Shown here: positions 47,279-56,331 of the stretch, in pieces
Numbering within the stretch: the first letter of the stretch is position 1
Layout: each line of letters starts with the position of its first letter
Source: Pseudoclavibacter chungangensis
Lineage (GTDB): Bacteria > Actinomycetota > Actinomycetes > Actinomycetales > Microbacteriaceae
Direction: 5' to 3'
Length of the DNA stretch: 64,000 bases
Assembly (NCBI RefSeq): GCF_013410545.1
Contig: NZ_JACCFV010000001.1
Span: forward strand, 3,658,001-3,722,000
Made by a program: the position numbers and the translations under genes
Notes under the pieces: generated by a model
What the model saw: the letters and a program-made list of their open reading frames with translations, nothing else
Database searches by the model: none
What the model was told of the DNA's origin: nothing

Positions 47279-49276
47279 GTGTTCTCGACCGACTTCTCGC
47301 GCTGCCCGCCGCCCGGGCAGGGCGAGGCGGTCGTGATCGTCGAGGGACGCTCGGTCGCGCGCAGGCGTGACGGGGTCGTGTGGCGACGGCGCGTGCGCGA
47401 CGGGACGATCCACGCCGAGGTGCTCGTGTTCGACGACGTGGACGCGGCACGTCGCGTGGCCGACGAGCACCCGTCCCGCGTGCGTCTGCTCGAGGCGGAG
47501 GCGCGCGGGTACACGAACGGCGTGTGGCGGACCGAGGAGCCGCACGCGATGGCGAACAACGAGCACTTCGCACCCACGAGCTCGGAGGAGCGCGCCGGAC
47601 GGACGCCGCCGGAGATCGCCGGACGGATGCGTCGCCCCACGAGCCCGGGTGACCGGCCGGGGCCGAGACGGTGGACGATCTTCGACAGCGAGTCGATGTT
47701 CCTCGGGGCGACGCGCTACCGGCACCCGATCGCGTGGGCGGTCGTCGGCCGGCACTGGCCGCGCATGGTCGCGAAGATGCGTCGCATGTCGGGCTCGGTC
47801 TGGATCGGCACGTACTGGCAGTGGCCGTTCACGCTCGGCACGATGGCGACCTACCGCACGCGCGACGACATGCTCAAGTTCGCGCGCCTGCCCGAGCACC
47901 GGCACCTCATGCAGTGGATCGTGCGCGGCACCGCGAACGCCACGGGCGGCTACATCCGCCTCTACGCCTCGCGCGCGGAACTCGATCGACGGGTGCGCGA
48001 TGCCGCACCGTCCCACGCGCGCTCGACGGGAGCGCCGGGCGGGGCGGGCGACCCCGGGCCGGGCGACGCCGCTCACGCGGGACGAGCGGCGACGACACCA
48101 CCCGTGAAGGCCACGTCGCTCATCGAACGTCCCGAACCGCTCGTGCTCGAGGTCGTCGAGACCGAGGCCCAGTTCCAGGAGTTTCTCGCCGTCTCGCGTC
48201 GCGGCGACCCCGCGAACCTCGCCGTGCCGCTGCTCGAATCGACGGCACGCGCGTGGCGCGCGGACACGGCGGGCGCGCCCGAGCCCGTGGAGCTCATTCT
48301 CGCGCGCCGCGGCGACGTCGCCGTCGGGCGTACGACGATCCACACCGATCACGCGCTCGACGAGAAACTCGCCACCCGGGCGACGCTCTTCGGTGCCACC
48401 TGGGCGGCGACACCCGACGATCTCGCCGCACTGCTGGACGCGATCACGGCGCGCGCTCACGACGCCGGGGCGACCGAGGCCATCGGTCCCGCCGCGCTCC
48501 TGCCGAACCAGACGGGCGGCGTCATCACATCGGGCTTCGGGGAACGTGGATTCCTCGATTCGGCGTGGAACCCGTCGTGGGTCCCCGCGGTGTACGAGGC
48601 CGCGGGTTTCGCGGCGTGGAACGAGTCGGACACGTGGATCGCGCATCCGGACGAGATCGATCCGTCGGACACGGCAGTCACACCGCCCACGGCGGCGGAG
48701 CTCGACGCGGCCGGCATCCGCATCCGCCGGGCCTCCGTCCTGCGCTTCGGGAAACAGGTCGAGGAGCTGCGCACGCTCGTCAACGCCGCGTTCGCGCGCC
48801 TGCCGTACTACACCGACATCTCGCCCGCGCAGATGCGACAGGCGACCGACGGGCTCGTCGCACTCATGGATCCCGGGCTGTGGCTCACGGCGGAGGACAC
48901 CCGGACCGGCGAGCCGATCGGCTTCGCGCTCCTCGTCCCCGACGCGACGGAGGTGCTGCAACGCTCCGGCGGGCGCATCGGCATCCGCGAGATCATCACG
49001 CTGCTGGGCGCGCGCGGACGTCGCGGGCGCGAGGCGATCCTCATCATCCAGGGCGTCGTGCCCGAGCAGCAGGGTCGCGGCGTCGCGACGCTCCTGTGGC
49101 GTCGCCTCGGTGCGCACCTCGTGGCACACGGCTACGGCGCCGTCCGCTCCACCTTCATCGGCCGCGACAATCCCGCCTCCGCTCGCCACCTCGAGCGCCT
49201 CGGCGGTGAACCGCTGCACGGAACCGTGTTCTATCGGAAACGCCTCGACGGCACGACCCAGGGGAGCCCCACATGA
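47279..49276 (+). CDS. Three-part protein: unknown N-terminal domain, DUF4188/CrtA-like barrel, GNAT acetyltransferase
   Basis: 665 residues from a GTG one base after the ligase stop. Residues 1-90 form an unknown small domain (GEAVVIVEGRSVARRRDGVV). Residues about 128-245 (TIFDSESMFLGATRYRHP, WIGTYWQWPFTLGTMATY) resemble dimeric alpha-beta barrel proteins such as spheroidene monooxygenase-like or DUF4188. After a low-complexity linker, the last 390 residues end in a GNAT fold with the acetyl-CoA loop VVPEQQGRGVATLLW near 592 and FIGRDNPASARHLERLGG. The stop overlaps the nitroreductase start (ATGA). Confidence 0.7.
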   Translation: MFSTDFSRCPPPGQGEAVVIVEGRSVARRRDGVVWRRRVRDGTIHAEVLVFDDVDAARRVADEHPSRVRLLEAEARGYTNGVWRTEEPHAMANNEHFAPTSSEERAGRTPPEIAGRMRRPTSPGDRPGPRRWTIFDSESMFLGATRYRHPIAWAVVGRHWPRMVAKMRRMSGSVWIGTYWQWPFTLGTMATYRTRDDMLKFARLPEHRHLMQWIVRGTANATGGYIRLYASRAELDRRVRDAAPSHARSTGAPGGAGDPGPGDAAHAGRAATTPPVKATSLIERPEPLVLEVVETEAQFQEFLAVSRRGDPANLAVPLLESTARAWRADTAGAPEPVELILARRGDVAVGRTTIHTDHALDEKLATRATLFGATWAATPDDLAALLDAITARAHDAGATEAIGPAALLPNQTGGVITSGFGERGFLDSAWNPSWVPAVYEAAGFAAWNESDTWIAHPDEIDPSDTAVTPPTAAELDAAGIRIRRASVLRFGKQVEELRTLVNAAFARLPYYTDISPAQMRQATDGLVALMDPGLWLTAEDTRTGEPIGFALLVPDATEVLQRSGGRIGIREIITLLGARGRRGREAILIIQGVVPEQQGRGVATLLWRRLGAHLVAHGYGAVRSTFIGRDNPASARHLERLGGEPLHGTVFYRKRLDGTTQGSPT

Positions 49277-50427
49277 ACGACCGCCGGGATACCGGGACGA
49301 GCGATGCGGCACTCCTGCGGTCGATCGTCCGTGCTGCGGCGAACGCCCCGTCCGCCCACAACACGCAACCGTGGGAGCCACGCATCACGGCGCACGGCAT
49401 CGAGTTGGGCGTCGCACGCGGTCGCACGCTCCCGTTCGGCGACCCGACCGGGCGCGACACGCTGCTCGCGCTCGGTGCGTGGACGGAGTGCGCCGTCGTC
49501 GCGGCCGACGCGGCGGGGCGTGGGCTCGACGTGACCGTGCGGCCGGCGATCGCGGACCCGTCCGCGATCGTCGCGGGCCGCAGCGACGACGTGCTCGCCG
49601 AACTGCGGCTTCGTGCGGCACCGGATGGCGCGACGGGGGCCGGAGACGCGGCCGGCCCCGACGACGTGGCACCGGCTGGCGGGCGCTCTTCGGCACCGCT
49701 CGGAAATCGGCTCACCTTCCGGGGGCGCATGCACGCCGACCCCGGACTGCTGGAGGGCGCGAGCTTCGAGTTGCCGTCGTGGCTCCGCCTCGTTCCGATC
49801 TCGGCGAAGGATCTCGCGCACTTCTCGTCGCTCGGGACGGCGGACGTGCTCACGAGGCCGGGCGTCGCCGAAGAGCTCGCGGGGTGGCTGCGGCTCGCAC
49901 CGATGCATCCGCGCTACGACGTCGACGGTTTGAGCGACCGCACGATGCTGCTCCCGATTCCCCTCGCACGACTTGCCGCCGGGGTGACGCGCCGCCGTCG
50001 CCTGCGCAACCTGTCGGCGCGGGCCGCCCGCCGAACGAGCGACCTCGTCCGACGCCTGCTGCTGGAGGTGCACCTCGATGCGGCGGGTGACGACGCCGAC
50101 GCCGCGCACTTCGTGCTCGTCGCCGACGCGAACCGACTCGACCTGGGCCGCGGCGTGGAGCTGACCCGCGTGTTGAACGCACCGCTCGGGCTCCCGGCCG
50201 ATCGTGTGTTCGAGGCGGGCCGGGCGCTCCTGCGGGTCTGGCTCTTCGTCACGCGACGCGGTGCCGCGTTCGCACCGCACTCCGAAGTGCTGGACTCGGC
50301 ACTCGCGCAGGGCGAGTTGCAGTACCGCCTGGGACTGGATCGACGGGACGTGCCACTGTTCGTCACATCGGTCGGCGTGCCTGCGGTCGCCGAGCCACCA
50401 CGCTCGGCGCGCCGCCGGGTGGTTTGA
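49273..50427 (+). CDS. Acg-type FMN-binding nitroreductase
   Basis: 384 residues, longer than ordinary nitroreductases and typical of the actinobacterial Acg/Rv3131-like double-domain group. The FMN signature AANAPSAHNTQPWEPRI lies near residue 21, TLLALGAWTECAVVAAD near 63, and GNRLTFRGRM near 150. C-terminal half is a second nitroreductase-like module (HFVLVADANRLDLGRG). Coupled by overlap to the GNAT fusion, suggesting a redox step in the same pathway. Confidence 0.8.
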   Translation: MNDRRDTGTSDAALLRSIVRAAANAPSAHNTQPWEPRITAHGIELGVARGRTLPFGDPTGRDTLLALGAWTECAVVAADAAGRGLDVTVRPAIADPSAIVAGRSDDVLAELRLRAAPDGATGAGDAAGPDDVAPAGGRSSAPLGNRLTFRGRMHADPGLLEGASFELPSWLRLVPISAKDLAHFSSLGTADVLTRPGVAEELAGWLRLAPMHPRYDVDGLSDRTMLLPIPLARLAAGVTRRRRLRNLSARAARRTSDLVRRLLLEVHLDAAGDDADAAHFVLVADANRLDLGRGVELTRVLNAPLGLPADRVFEAGRALLRVWLFVTRRGAAFAPHSEVLDSALAQGELQYRLGLDRRDVPLFVTSVGVPAVAEPPRSARRRVV

Positions 50428-50476
50428 TGGACGCAGCGACAGCGGTCGCGCCTCGGACGAAACGGACGGAGTCCCC

Positions 50477-50689
50477 ATGCCCTTCATCGATGTGACGCTC
50501 GCCAAGGGCCGGAGCCCCGAGACGCTCCGAGCCATCCAGACGGCACTCCACGACGCCATGGTGGAGGTGGGCGGTGCGGACTCGAACGCGGTGACCGTCG
50601 TGCTGCGGGAGGTCGAGCACGACATGTGGGCGACCGGCGACCGGACAATCGCCGAGCGCAACGCGGCGAAGGCGGCCGCGAGCGAGTAG
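50477..50689 (+). CDS. 4-oxalocrotonate tautomerase-family protein
   Basis: 70 residues. After removal of Met1, Pro2 (MPFIDVTLAKG) would be the catalytic amino-terminal proline, the hallmark of this superfamily. The helix RAIQTALHDAMVEVGG and the strand VTVVLREVEHDMWATG complete the fold. It lies 49 bases after the nitroreductase, close enough to belong to the same unit. Confidence 0.88.
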   Translation: MPFIDVTLAKGRSPETLRAIQTALHDAMVEVGGADSNAVTVVLREVEHDMWATGDRTIAERNAAKAAASE

Positions 50690-50712
50690 CGGCGCGCACG
50701 CCCGGATGTCCG

Positions 50713-52149
50713 TCAGCCGATGACCGTCCGGATCGCGTCGAGGGCGATCGCGTTCGAGCGCTTCGAGCTCGCGATGAGGTCGTGATTCGACGTCGGCCGG
50801 TCGGCGAGGTCACGGATCGTCGTGGCGAGGTCGGCAGAGGTGCCCACGTCGGTGTCGGCCTCGGGGGTCCGGAACATCGTCGAGCGGAAGGCCGGCTCCT
50901 CGGTGGGGATCTCGCCGCCCGTCGACGAGAGGAGTCCGAGTTTCTGGAACATGGAGACGAAGTCGTCGTACGTCCAGTGGCGGTACAGGGTGCCGGGAAC
51001 AGGCGTCCAGCCCGGGGCCGTGTAGGCGCCGGCGAGCGAGTGCACCTGTTCGAAGCGGGCTCCAGCGAGTTCGGCGCCGGTCGTGGCCGCCAGTCCCCAG
51101 CTGTGGCCGATCGCGATCTGGCGGGTGTCCGCGAGGAGCGGGTCGGCGAACACCCCCTGCTGGAACGCGGCGAGGGCGCGGCCGGTCGCGAGCGCGAGTT
51201 GCGGGTCGGCGGCCTCGACGAGGCCGCGCAGGGCGTCCTCGGGGTCGGCCGCACCGGCGGCTCCGGGGAAGCGTCCGCCGAGCCAGACGAAGACCGCGAC
51301 GTGCGCGTCTCGCTCGGCGAGCCACCGGCCGACCTCCTGGATCGAGCCGTCGTACATCCCGTCGGGTGTCGCGTACGTTCCCGGCGTGTAGATGATCGTC
51401 GTCCGGACCTCGGAGCCGCGTGGGGCGAACACCTGCACGATCTCGTCGCGGTCCGGTCGGTACGACGCGAGGCGTACCTCGCCCGTGACGACGCCTCGCA
51501 GGTAGCGTGCCTCGGCGCGCAGGTGGGGGAGTTCGATCGCGTCGGCGTCGACGCGTATCGTCTCGACGACGGTCGACTCGACGTCGTCGAGTTCGTCCGA
51601 TGCGGTGATCGCGTTCGCCGCGATGCGTGTCTCGAACGGGATCCCCGCGAGATTCCCGATGACGAGGGGCGCGTGCGTGACGAGCAGGTGGGCCAGGCGC
51701 GTGCGGGCCACGTCGTGCCACCACCGTTTGACGAGTGTCGCGGCGGGTGGGCGATCGAGGATCAGCGACTGCACGTCCGGTGTCGACGCGGACTCGTCCG
51801 GTGTCGAACACTCGAGTACCTCGTGCACGAGTCGGTCGAGGAGGTGGAGTCCGGCCGCGAGGCCGACGGCCTGTTCGTCGGTCACGTACTCGTCGCACTC
51901 CGCGACGGGGTCGGGCGTGTCCTCGGCGGGGCCGCTGACGGGCGGGGCCGCGTCGTGGGGCTCGGCGTGGGTCGACGGGGCGAGCGCATCGTCGGCGTTC
52001 GCTGCCGTGGGCGCGGCGGCCGCGAGGCACGTCGCATGGAGGGCGACGAGCGCGAGCAGGGCGGCTCGTCGTGCGAACCGGCTGAATGCGGCATGTGAAA
52101 ACGCGTGGGGAGTTCTCCCCGTCGGGCGAATCGCCTCGTCTCGAATCAC
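50713..52149 (-). CDS. Exported alpha/beta hydrolase, DUF1023 type
   Basis: 478 residues. A basic start and hydrophobic helix (AALLALVALHATCLAAAAPT) act as a signal peptide or anchor. The catalytic half contains IYTPGTYATPDGMYDG, VFVWLGGRFPG and the nucleophile elbow IAIGHSWGLAAT. Same family as the product of 818-2119; here the elbow is GHSWG and the protein goes outside. Substrate unknown. It converges with the tautomerase gene. Confidence 0.82.
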   Translation of the reverse strand: MIRDEAIRPTGRTPHAFSHAAFSRFARRAALLALVALHATCLAAAAPTAANADDALAPSTHAEPHDAAPPVSGPAEDTPDPVAECDEYVTDEQAVGLAAGLHLLDRLVHEVLECSTPDESASTPDVQSLILDRPPAATLVKRWWHDVARTRLAHLLVTHAPLVIGNLAGIPFETRIAANAITASDELDDVESTVVETIRVDADAIELPHLRAEARYLRGVVTGEVRLASYRPDRDEIVQVFAPRGSEVRTTIIYTPGTYATPDGMYDGSIQEVGRWLAERDAHVAVFVWLGGRFPGAAGAADPEDALRGLVEAADPQLALATGRALAAFQQGVFADPLLADTRQIAIGHSWGLAATTGAELAGARFEQVHSLAGAYTAPGWTPVPGTLYRHWTYDDFVSMFQKLGLLSSTGGEIPTEEPAFRSTMFRTPEADTDVGTSADLATTIRDLADRPTSNHDLIASSKRSNAIALDAIRTVIG

Positions 52150-52271
52150 CCGGAACCTCCTCGCTACCGCTACGGTAGTGAGATCACCGGGGGGTGATGT
52201 GGCGTTTTGTGCTGCTTCGGCGCCACGGCTTTTCGAGGCTTGTCGGTTTCATTGTCAGTGCCTACAATGAC

Positions 52272-52910
52272 CTACCCTTCGGGTGCGCCGTCCTCGGCAT
52301 CCGATCGCTTCGCGCGTCGGTCCCGGAGTGCCGAGACGAGCATCCAGGCGGCGTAGCCGAAGAGCGCGGCCGCGATGATCGGCACGACGACGGCGCGGGT
52401 CCGGCCGGTGACGAGCACGGCCACGTGGCCCAGCCACGGGATCGCGTACCAGACCGTGCCGCGCACCTGGACGGCCTTCACGGGATCCGGGTCGGGATCG
52501 GCGTTCGCGTCCCCCTTCGTGATCAGCAGGACCTCGCCGTCCGCGGTCGTCAGACGCTGCACGACGCGGTGCGTGACGAGCGTCGGCTCGCCGCTGTGGA
52601 GCTGATAGGTGACGATGTCACCGGGCTCGATCTCCGGGACGGGCGTCGGCCGGACGATCACGAGCGTGCCGGGTGGCAGGCCCGGTTCCATCGAGGACGT
52701 GAGGACGGTCAGCGCCGTCGAGCCGGTCAGCGCGGGCACGACGATCGCGAGGGCGCCGACGCCGCAGACGAGGACGAGGAGCCCGGCCATGAGACCGTTC
52801 CCGACGAGGCGGAGCCAGGAGCGGGGCGCACGGGGCGCACGCCGACCCCGGCGATCCCGGCGGTCGCGCCGAAGTGGACCGCCGGGGTCGGGCGCCGGGT
52901 CAGTGCTCAC
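52272..52910 (-). CDS. SipW/ER-type signal peptidase I
   Basis: 212 residues from a GTG overlapping the upstream gene by 11 bases. N-terminal membrane helix, then LTSSMEPGLPPGTLVIV with catalytic serine, GDIVTYQL, LVTHRVVQRL with histidine in place of the usual bacterial lysine, and TKGDANADPDPDP with the catalytic aspartate: the Ser-His-Asp arrangement of ER-type enzymes such as B. subtilis SipW. A second helix near the C-terminus. Last gene of the operon; expected to cleave the signal peptides of the three TasA-like proteins encoded upstream. Confidence 0.92.
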   Translation of the reverse strand: MSTDPAPDPGGPLRRDRRDRRGRRAPRAPRSWLRLVGNGLMAGLLVLVCGVGALAIVVPALTGSTALTVLTSSMEPGLPPGTLVIVRPTPVPEIEPGDIVTYQLHSGEPTLVTHRVVQRLTTADGEVLLITKGDANADPDPDPVKAVQVRGTVWYAIPWLGHVAVLVTGRTRAVVVPIIAAALFGYAAWMLVSALRDRRAKRSDAEDGAPEG

Positions 52911-53688
52911 GGCTCCGCACAGTGCGACGGCGCACCGCCGACGCCACCGCGCCGATTCCGAGCGCCAGGAGCGCGGCGCTCGCGAGCAGGACGACGGTCT
53001 CGGTCCGGCCGCCCGTGGCGATGAGCGAGCTCGTCGATGTGCCATCCGCTCCGGGCGCGGGCGTTGCCGTCGTGGGTGTCGGTGGTGGGCTCGGGACGAA
53101 GGTGCACTCGTCGTCCGCCGGCGCGGGGACGGTGGCGTCCGAGAGGACGGCCCGCAGGTCGAACGCGAGGTGCTGCTGCGTTCCCGCTCGGCCGTCCTGC
53201 GGTGCGTCGCCGAGCGACGCGAGGACCGACAGGCCGATCGTCACCTCCACCGTCTCACCGGGCGCGAGCACCCGATCGGCGTTCAGCACGATGCAACCGT
53301 TCGCGGTGTCGGTGCCGTCGATGAGCGGCGTCGGTGTGCGCGCTGTCGTACCGGGGACGCCGACATCGATGACGACGGCCCGCGCGAGGGCGTCGTCGCT
53401 CGAGACGACGTCCGTCAGATCGACGCGCAGTCGGCCCGCTTCCGTCGCCTGGTTGCGTACCCAGACGGTCTCGACGAGACGGTCGCCGGGCACGACACGA
53501 TCGAGGTCACCGAACACGCCGAGGCTGAGGTCGGGCGTGAACGTGACACCGTCGTGCGAGACGAGGAGGACGTCGTCGCCCGTGGCCGCTTGCGCGCCAC
53601 GGCCGCCACCGAGGACGAGGGCGACGCCGACGAGGGCCGCCATGAGTGCGAACACACAGGCGCGGAGTCGTCGGTCGAATGCGATCAC
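52900..53688 (-). CDS. Exported protein with LIATG sorting-like signal
   Basis: 262 residues from a GTG overlapping the upstream stop (GTGA). Signal peptide about 1-35 (LMAALVGVALVLGGGRGAQA). The body is a beta-rich domain (RVVPGDRLVETVWVRNQAT, VLAPGETVEVTIGLSVLAS) like those of TasA-type or archaeal flagellin-like surface proteins. A Thr/Pro linker precedes SLIATGGRTET near residue 220, a membrane helix and an RRRTVRSREH tail, so a sortase may attach it to the wall. Probably the wall anchor of the assembly. Confidence 0.78.
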   Translation of the reverse strand: MIAFDRRLRACVFALMAALVGVALVLGGGRGAQAATGDDVLLVSHDGVTFTPDLSLGVFGDLDRVVPGDRLVETVWVRNQATEAGRLRVDLTDVVSSDDALARAVVIDVGVPGTTARTPTPLIDGTDTANGCIVLNADRVLAPGETVEVTIGLSVLASLGDAPQDGRAGTQQHLAFDLRAVLSDATVPAPADDECTFVPSPPPTPTTATPAPGADGTSTSSLIATGGRTETVVLLASAALLALGIGAVASAVRRRTVRSREH

Positions 53689-55040
53689 GGTGCGGTCACC
53701 CCCGTGATCGTCGTCGTCACGGTCGAGCCGGACGCGGTTCGATTGATGGTGAACTGGTACATGACCTGATCGCCGCTCACGAGACGCAGGGTTCCCGCAC
53801 CGGTCGTCGGCCGCTGGCATTCGACGGTGCTCCCCGAGACCGAGGCGGTGCCGCTCGTCCGGCAGGACACCCAGCTCCCACCCGAGAGCATCTCCACCTG
53901 CTGGCTGTAGCCGCCGGCCAGGTACCAGCCGACATCGACCGTGAAGGCCGACGCGGAGCTCGCGGTCACGGTGGGCAGCGTCGCGGGGAGCGTGATCCCG
54001 GTTTTGGCCTGGTCGCAGTCCGCGAGCGTCAGGCGGCCGTTGTTGCTCGTGGGGAACACGAGGCACTGTCCGGTCGCCTTGCTCACGAGCTGGTACTGCC
54101 CCGAACCGCGAGCCTGCACGATCCATGCCTGCTTCGCGTCGGTTGTGTTCGAGGCGGCGAGGATCGCGCCGCCCGTGGTGTCGGTCGACAGCCGCATCTC
54201 GCCGGAGTGCGCCGGGCGGAGCGCGACGACCTGCTTCGAGGCGTCGAGGGGCACGAACTGCCAGGCTCGGTTGGAGTTCGGGCGCGTCGAGGAGTTGTCG
54301 AAGCAGGAGTAGCTGATGACGTAGGACCCCGCGCCAGTGCCGTTGTACATGACATCGGCGCACAGGTTGCTCGCGCCCGCGGGGCGCATCGTGTACCAGT
54401 GCGCGTCGCTCGTCGAGGCGGGGACGGCGGATGCCGGGTAGATCGCGACGGAGCGGTGCGTCGTCGCGGCGGTCGTCGAGGCGTTCGCCCAGCCGGTGCC
54501 GCCGAGGGACGCGGTGAGGGTCGCCGTCACGTCACGAGCGCCCGTCGTCGCCGCGAGCGTGGACGCGTCGGCGACGACCGTCCGGACGCAGAAGCGCTGG
54601 CTCGCGCCCGCGGCGAGCGGTGTGCCACCGGTCACCGTGACCGATGCCCACGTGCCCGTCGTCGCGCTCGACGGCGGGGTCGACGACGCGGTGCAGGCCG
54701 CCGCGTTCGCCACGGGCCAGATCCGCACAGGTAGGAGGGGCCCGAGCGAGCCGGCGCCGGCGATGGAGGCGGTGACGGTGCCGGCCGTCTGCCCGGTGTT
54801 CGTGATGACGAAGCTGCCCGTCGACTGGAGGCGGGTGAGCGTGTTGACGTAGGTGGTCGTGAGGGCGGGGAAGTCCGTCTGCGTGATCGCGACGGACGTC
54901 GTCGTGACGGCGCCGGTGCCGCGGGCCTGTGCCGTCCAGTAGGCGTGGGCGGCCGTCCCCGTCGTGAGGCTCACGAGGATGATGCCGATCGCGAAGGCCA
55001 CGAGATGGCGGCGGCGGATGCGTTCGATGAGGTGCGTCAT
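53685..55040 (-). CDS. SipW-dependent-type exported protein with ricin-like lectin domain
   Basis: 451 residues. The start RRRHLVAFAIGIILVSLTTG with cleavage region AAHAYWTAQA is the alternate (SipW/TasA/camelysin) signal-peptide type. A TasA-like beta domain covers about 30-190. Residues about 210-360 show a ricin-type trefoil pattern (SNLCADVMYNG, NRAWQFVPLD, QLVSKATGQCLVFPT), suggesting glycan binding. A C-terminal beta domain follows. Starts one base before the stop of the previous gene. Confidence 0.8.
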   Translation of the reverse strand: MTHLIERIRRRHLVAFAIGIILVSLTTGTAAHAYWTAQARGTGAVTTTSVAITQTDFPALTTTYVNTLTRLQSTGSFVITNTGQTAGTVTASIAGAGSLGPLLPVRIWPVANAAACTASSTPPSSATTGTWASVTVTGGTPLAAGASQRFCVRTVVADASTLAATTGARDVTATLTASLGGTGWANASTTAATTHRSVAIYPASAVPASTSDAHWYTMRPAGASNLCADVMYNGTGAGSYVISYSCFDNSSTRPNSNRAWQFVPLDASKQVVALRPAHSGEMRLSTDTTGGAILAASNTTDAKQAWIVQARGSGQYQLVSKATGQCLVFPTSNNGRLTLADCDQAKTGITLPATLPTVTASSASAFTVDVGWYLAGGYSQQVEMLSGGSWVSCRTSGTASVSGSTVECQRPTTGAGTLRLVSGDQVMYQFTINRTASGSTVTTTITGVTAP

Positions 55041-55041
55041 G

Positions 55042-55644
55042 TCAGCTCGCCCGCTGTGTCGAGGTGACGGTGAGCGTGAACGCCGCGGCCTGACCACTTC
55101 GCTCGACGGGGGTGTCGGCACGCAGACCTACCTCGAGGCACAGTGTCGCGCTCTGCCCGGCCGCGAGCGTGCCGAGTCCGGTGGCGGCGTAGCCGGGAAG
55201 GGGGCCGGACGTGCCCGCGAGGCCTGTGAGGCACGTGGCGGCGCCGGACAGGCGCGTGAGGCGTGCGGTCGTGTCAGCCGTGATGGCCGTCGACGAGGTC
55301 GTCGCGATGCTCGCGCCGAGGTCGACGGGCACGGTGCTGACGTTCGTCACCGTGAAGCTCCGGGCCTGTGGCGCGGCCGGCGTGACCTGCCAGGTGCCGA
55401 GGGTCGCGACGGCGGCGCCGTTGATGTTGAGGTCCATCGTGCCGGCCGTGATGGTGGCGCCCTCGAGCGGCGCTCGCGCGTTGAGCAGCGCGGTCGTGCC
55501 CGCGGCACCGGCGATGCCGAGTGCGGTCGCGAGCGCGACGCCGCCGGTCGCGAGCGCGAGGCGGCGGATGAGGCGGGCCGGGCGGCGTTCCGCGGCGCGA
55601 CGAGCGCGGCGGCCGTCGGCCGAGGGGGTGGGGGTGATGGTCAT
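55042..55644 (-). CDS. TasA-like / alternate-type signal peptide protein
   Basis: 200 residues. Basic start, long hydrophobic signal (RLALATGGVALATALGIAGAAG) followed by LLNARAPLEGATITAGTMDLN: the last part (G-A-x-I-T-A-G-x-x-x-L) is typical of TasA-like and alternate-type signal-peptide proteins. Beta-rich body with TVTNVSTVPVDLGASI. Probably a structural fibre or surface-layer subunit; lies between the disrupted gene and the lectin gene of the same operon. Confidence 0.82.
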   Translation of the reverse strand: MTITPTPSADGRRARRAAERRPARLIRRLALATGGVALATALGIAGAAGTTALLNARAPLEGATITAGTMDLNINGAAVATLGTWQVTPAAPQARSFTVTNVSTVPVDLGASIATTSSTAITADTTARLTRLSGAATCLTGLAGTSGPLPGYAATGLGTLAAGQSATLCLEVGLRADTPVERSGQAAAFTLTVTSTQRAS

Positions 55645-55737
55645 GCTCCGTCGTTCACCGGTTCGATGAGCAGCCGCTCCGGGCAGCCGTCGTGGCCGCC
55701 CGGAGCGTCGTGCTCGCCTGGGTCGTCGGGCCGTCGA

Positions 55738-56331
55738 TCAGGGGTTGGTGGTGCCGTCGAGCTGCGTGACGGTCACGGCGAAGTCGGACAGGTCGACCGA
55801 GCCGAGCTTCGCGGGGTTGTCGAGCGCGGGGCTCGACGCGTCGCCGAAGGGCCACTCGAGCGTCACGGCGATCGTGACGCCGTACGAGTTGGTGCCGGCA
55901 TCGCGGTGCTGGATGATCGCGGTCGCGCCGGTGGTGCCGTTGATCGTGTACGTCGCGCTCTGCTGGAGCCGCGACGCGAGCGCCGTGTCCTCGGCGTCGC
56001 CGGCCGTGGCCGCGGTGATCGCGCCGGGCGTGACGGCGGCCTCGATGACGAGGTTGTCGCCCTGCGCCACCATCTGGTAAGTGCCCGTGTACGTGAGCTT
56101 GTCGCCGGGGACGAGACGGACGGCCGAGATGTCCGAGACCGGGACGGACGCGCCCGACGTGTGCGTGAGGGTTCAGGCGGCGCTCGACTGCGTGAGCTGC
56201 AGGTTGCCCGCCGTGATGTTCGCGCCGTCGAGGTCGGCGGTGTCGTTCCAGTAGGCGAGCGTGCCGCCGCCCGCGAGCAGGAGGACGAGGGCGGCGGAGG
56301 CCGCGATGGCGCCCTTGGTGAGTTTGTTCAT
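55738..56331 (-). pseudogene. TasA-like protein gene with in-frame TGA stop
   Basis: The start at 56331 gives MNKLTKGAIAASAALVLLLA, AYWNDTADLDG and ANITAGNLQLTQSSAA, then TGA at 56173-56175. The same frame continues without interruption for 145 codons: TLTHTSGASVPVSDISAVRL, VPGDKLTYTGTYQMVAQGDN and onward to QLDGTTNP. In relatives a tryptophan commonly stands at this place (W-T-L), so TGG to TGA is the simplest cause. First gene of the SipW operon. As written only 52 residues would be made; read through, it would be a normal 197-residue protein. Confidence 0.85.

Noticed and set aside
56173..56175. TGA as selenocysteine codon
   Set aside because: No SECIS-like hairpin directly downstream was evident, and the expected residue is tryptophan rather than cysteine.
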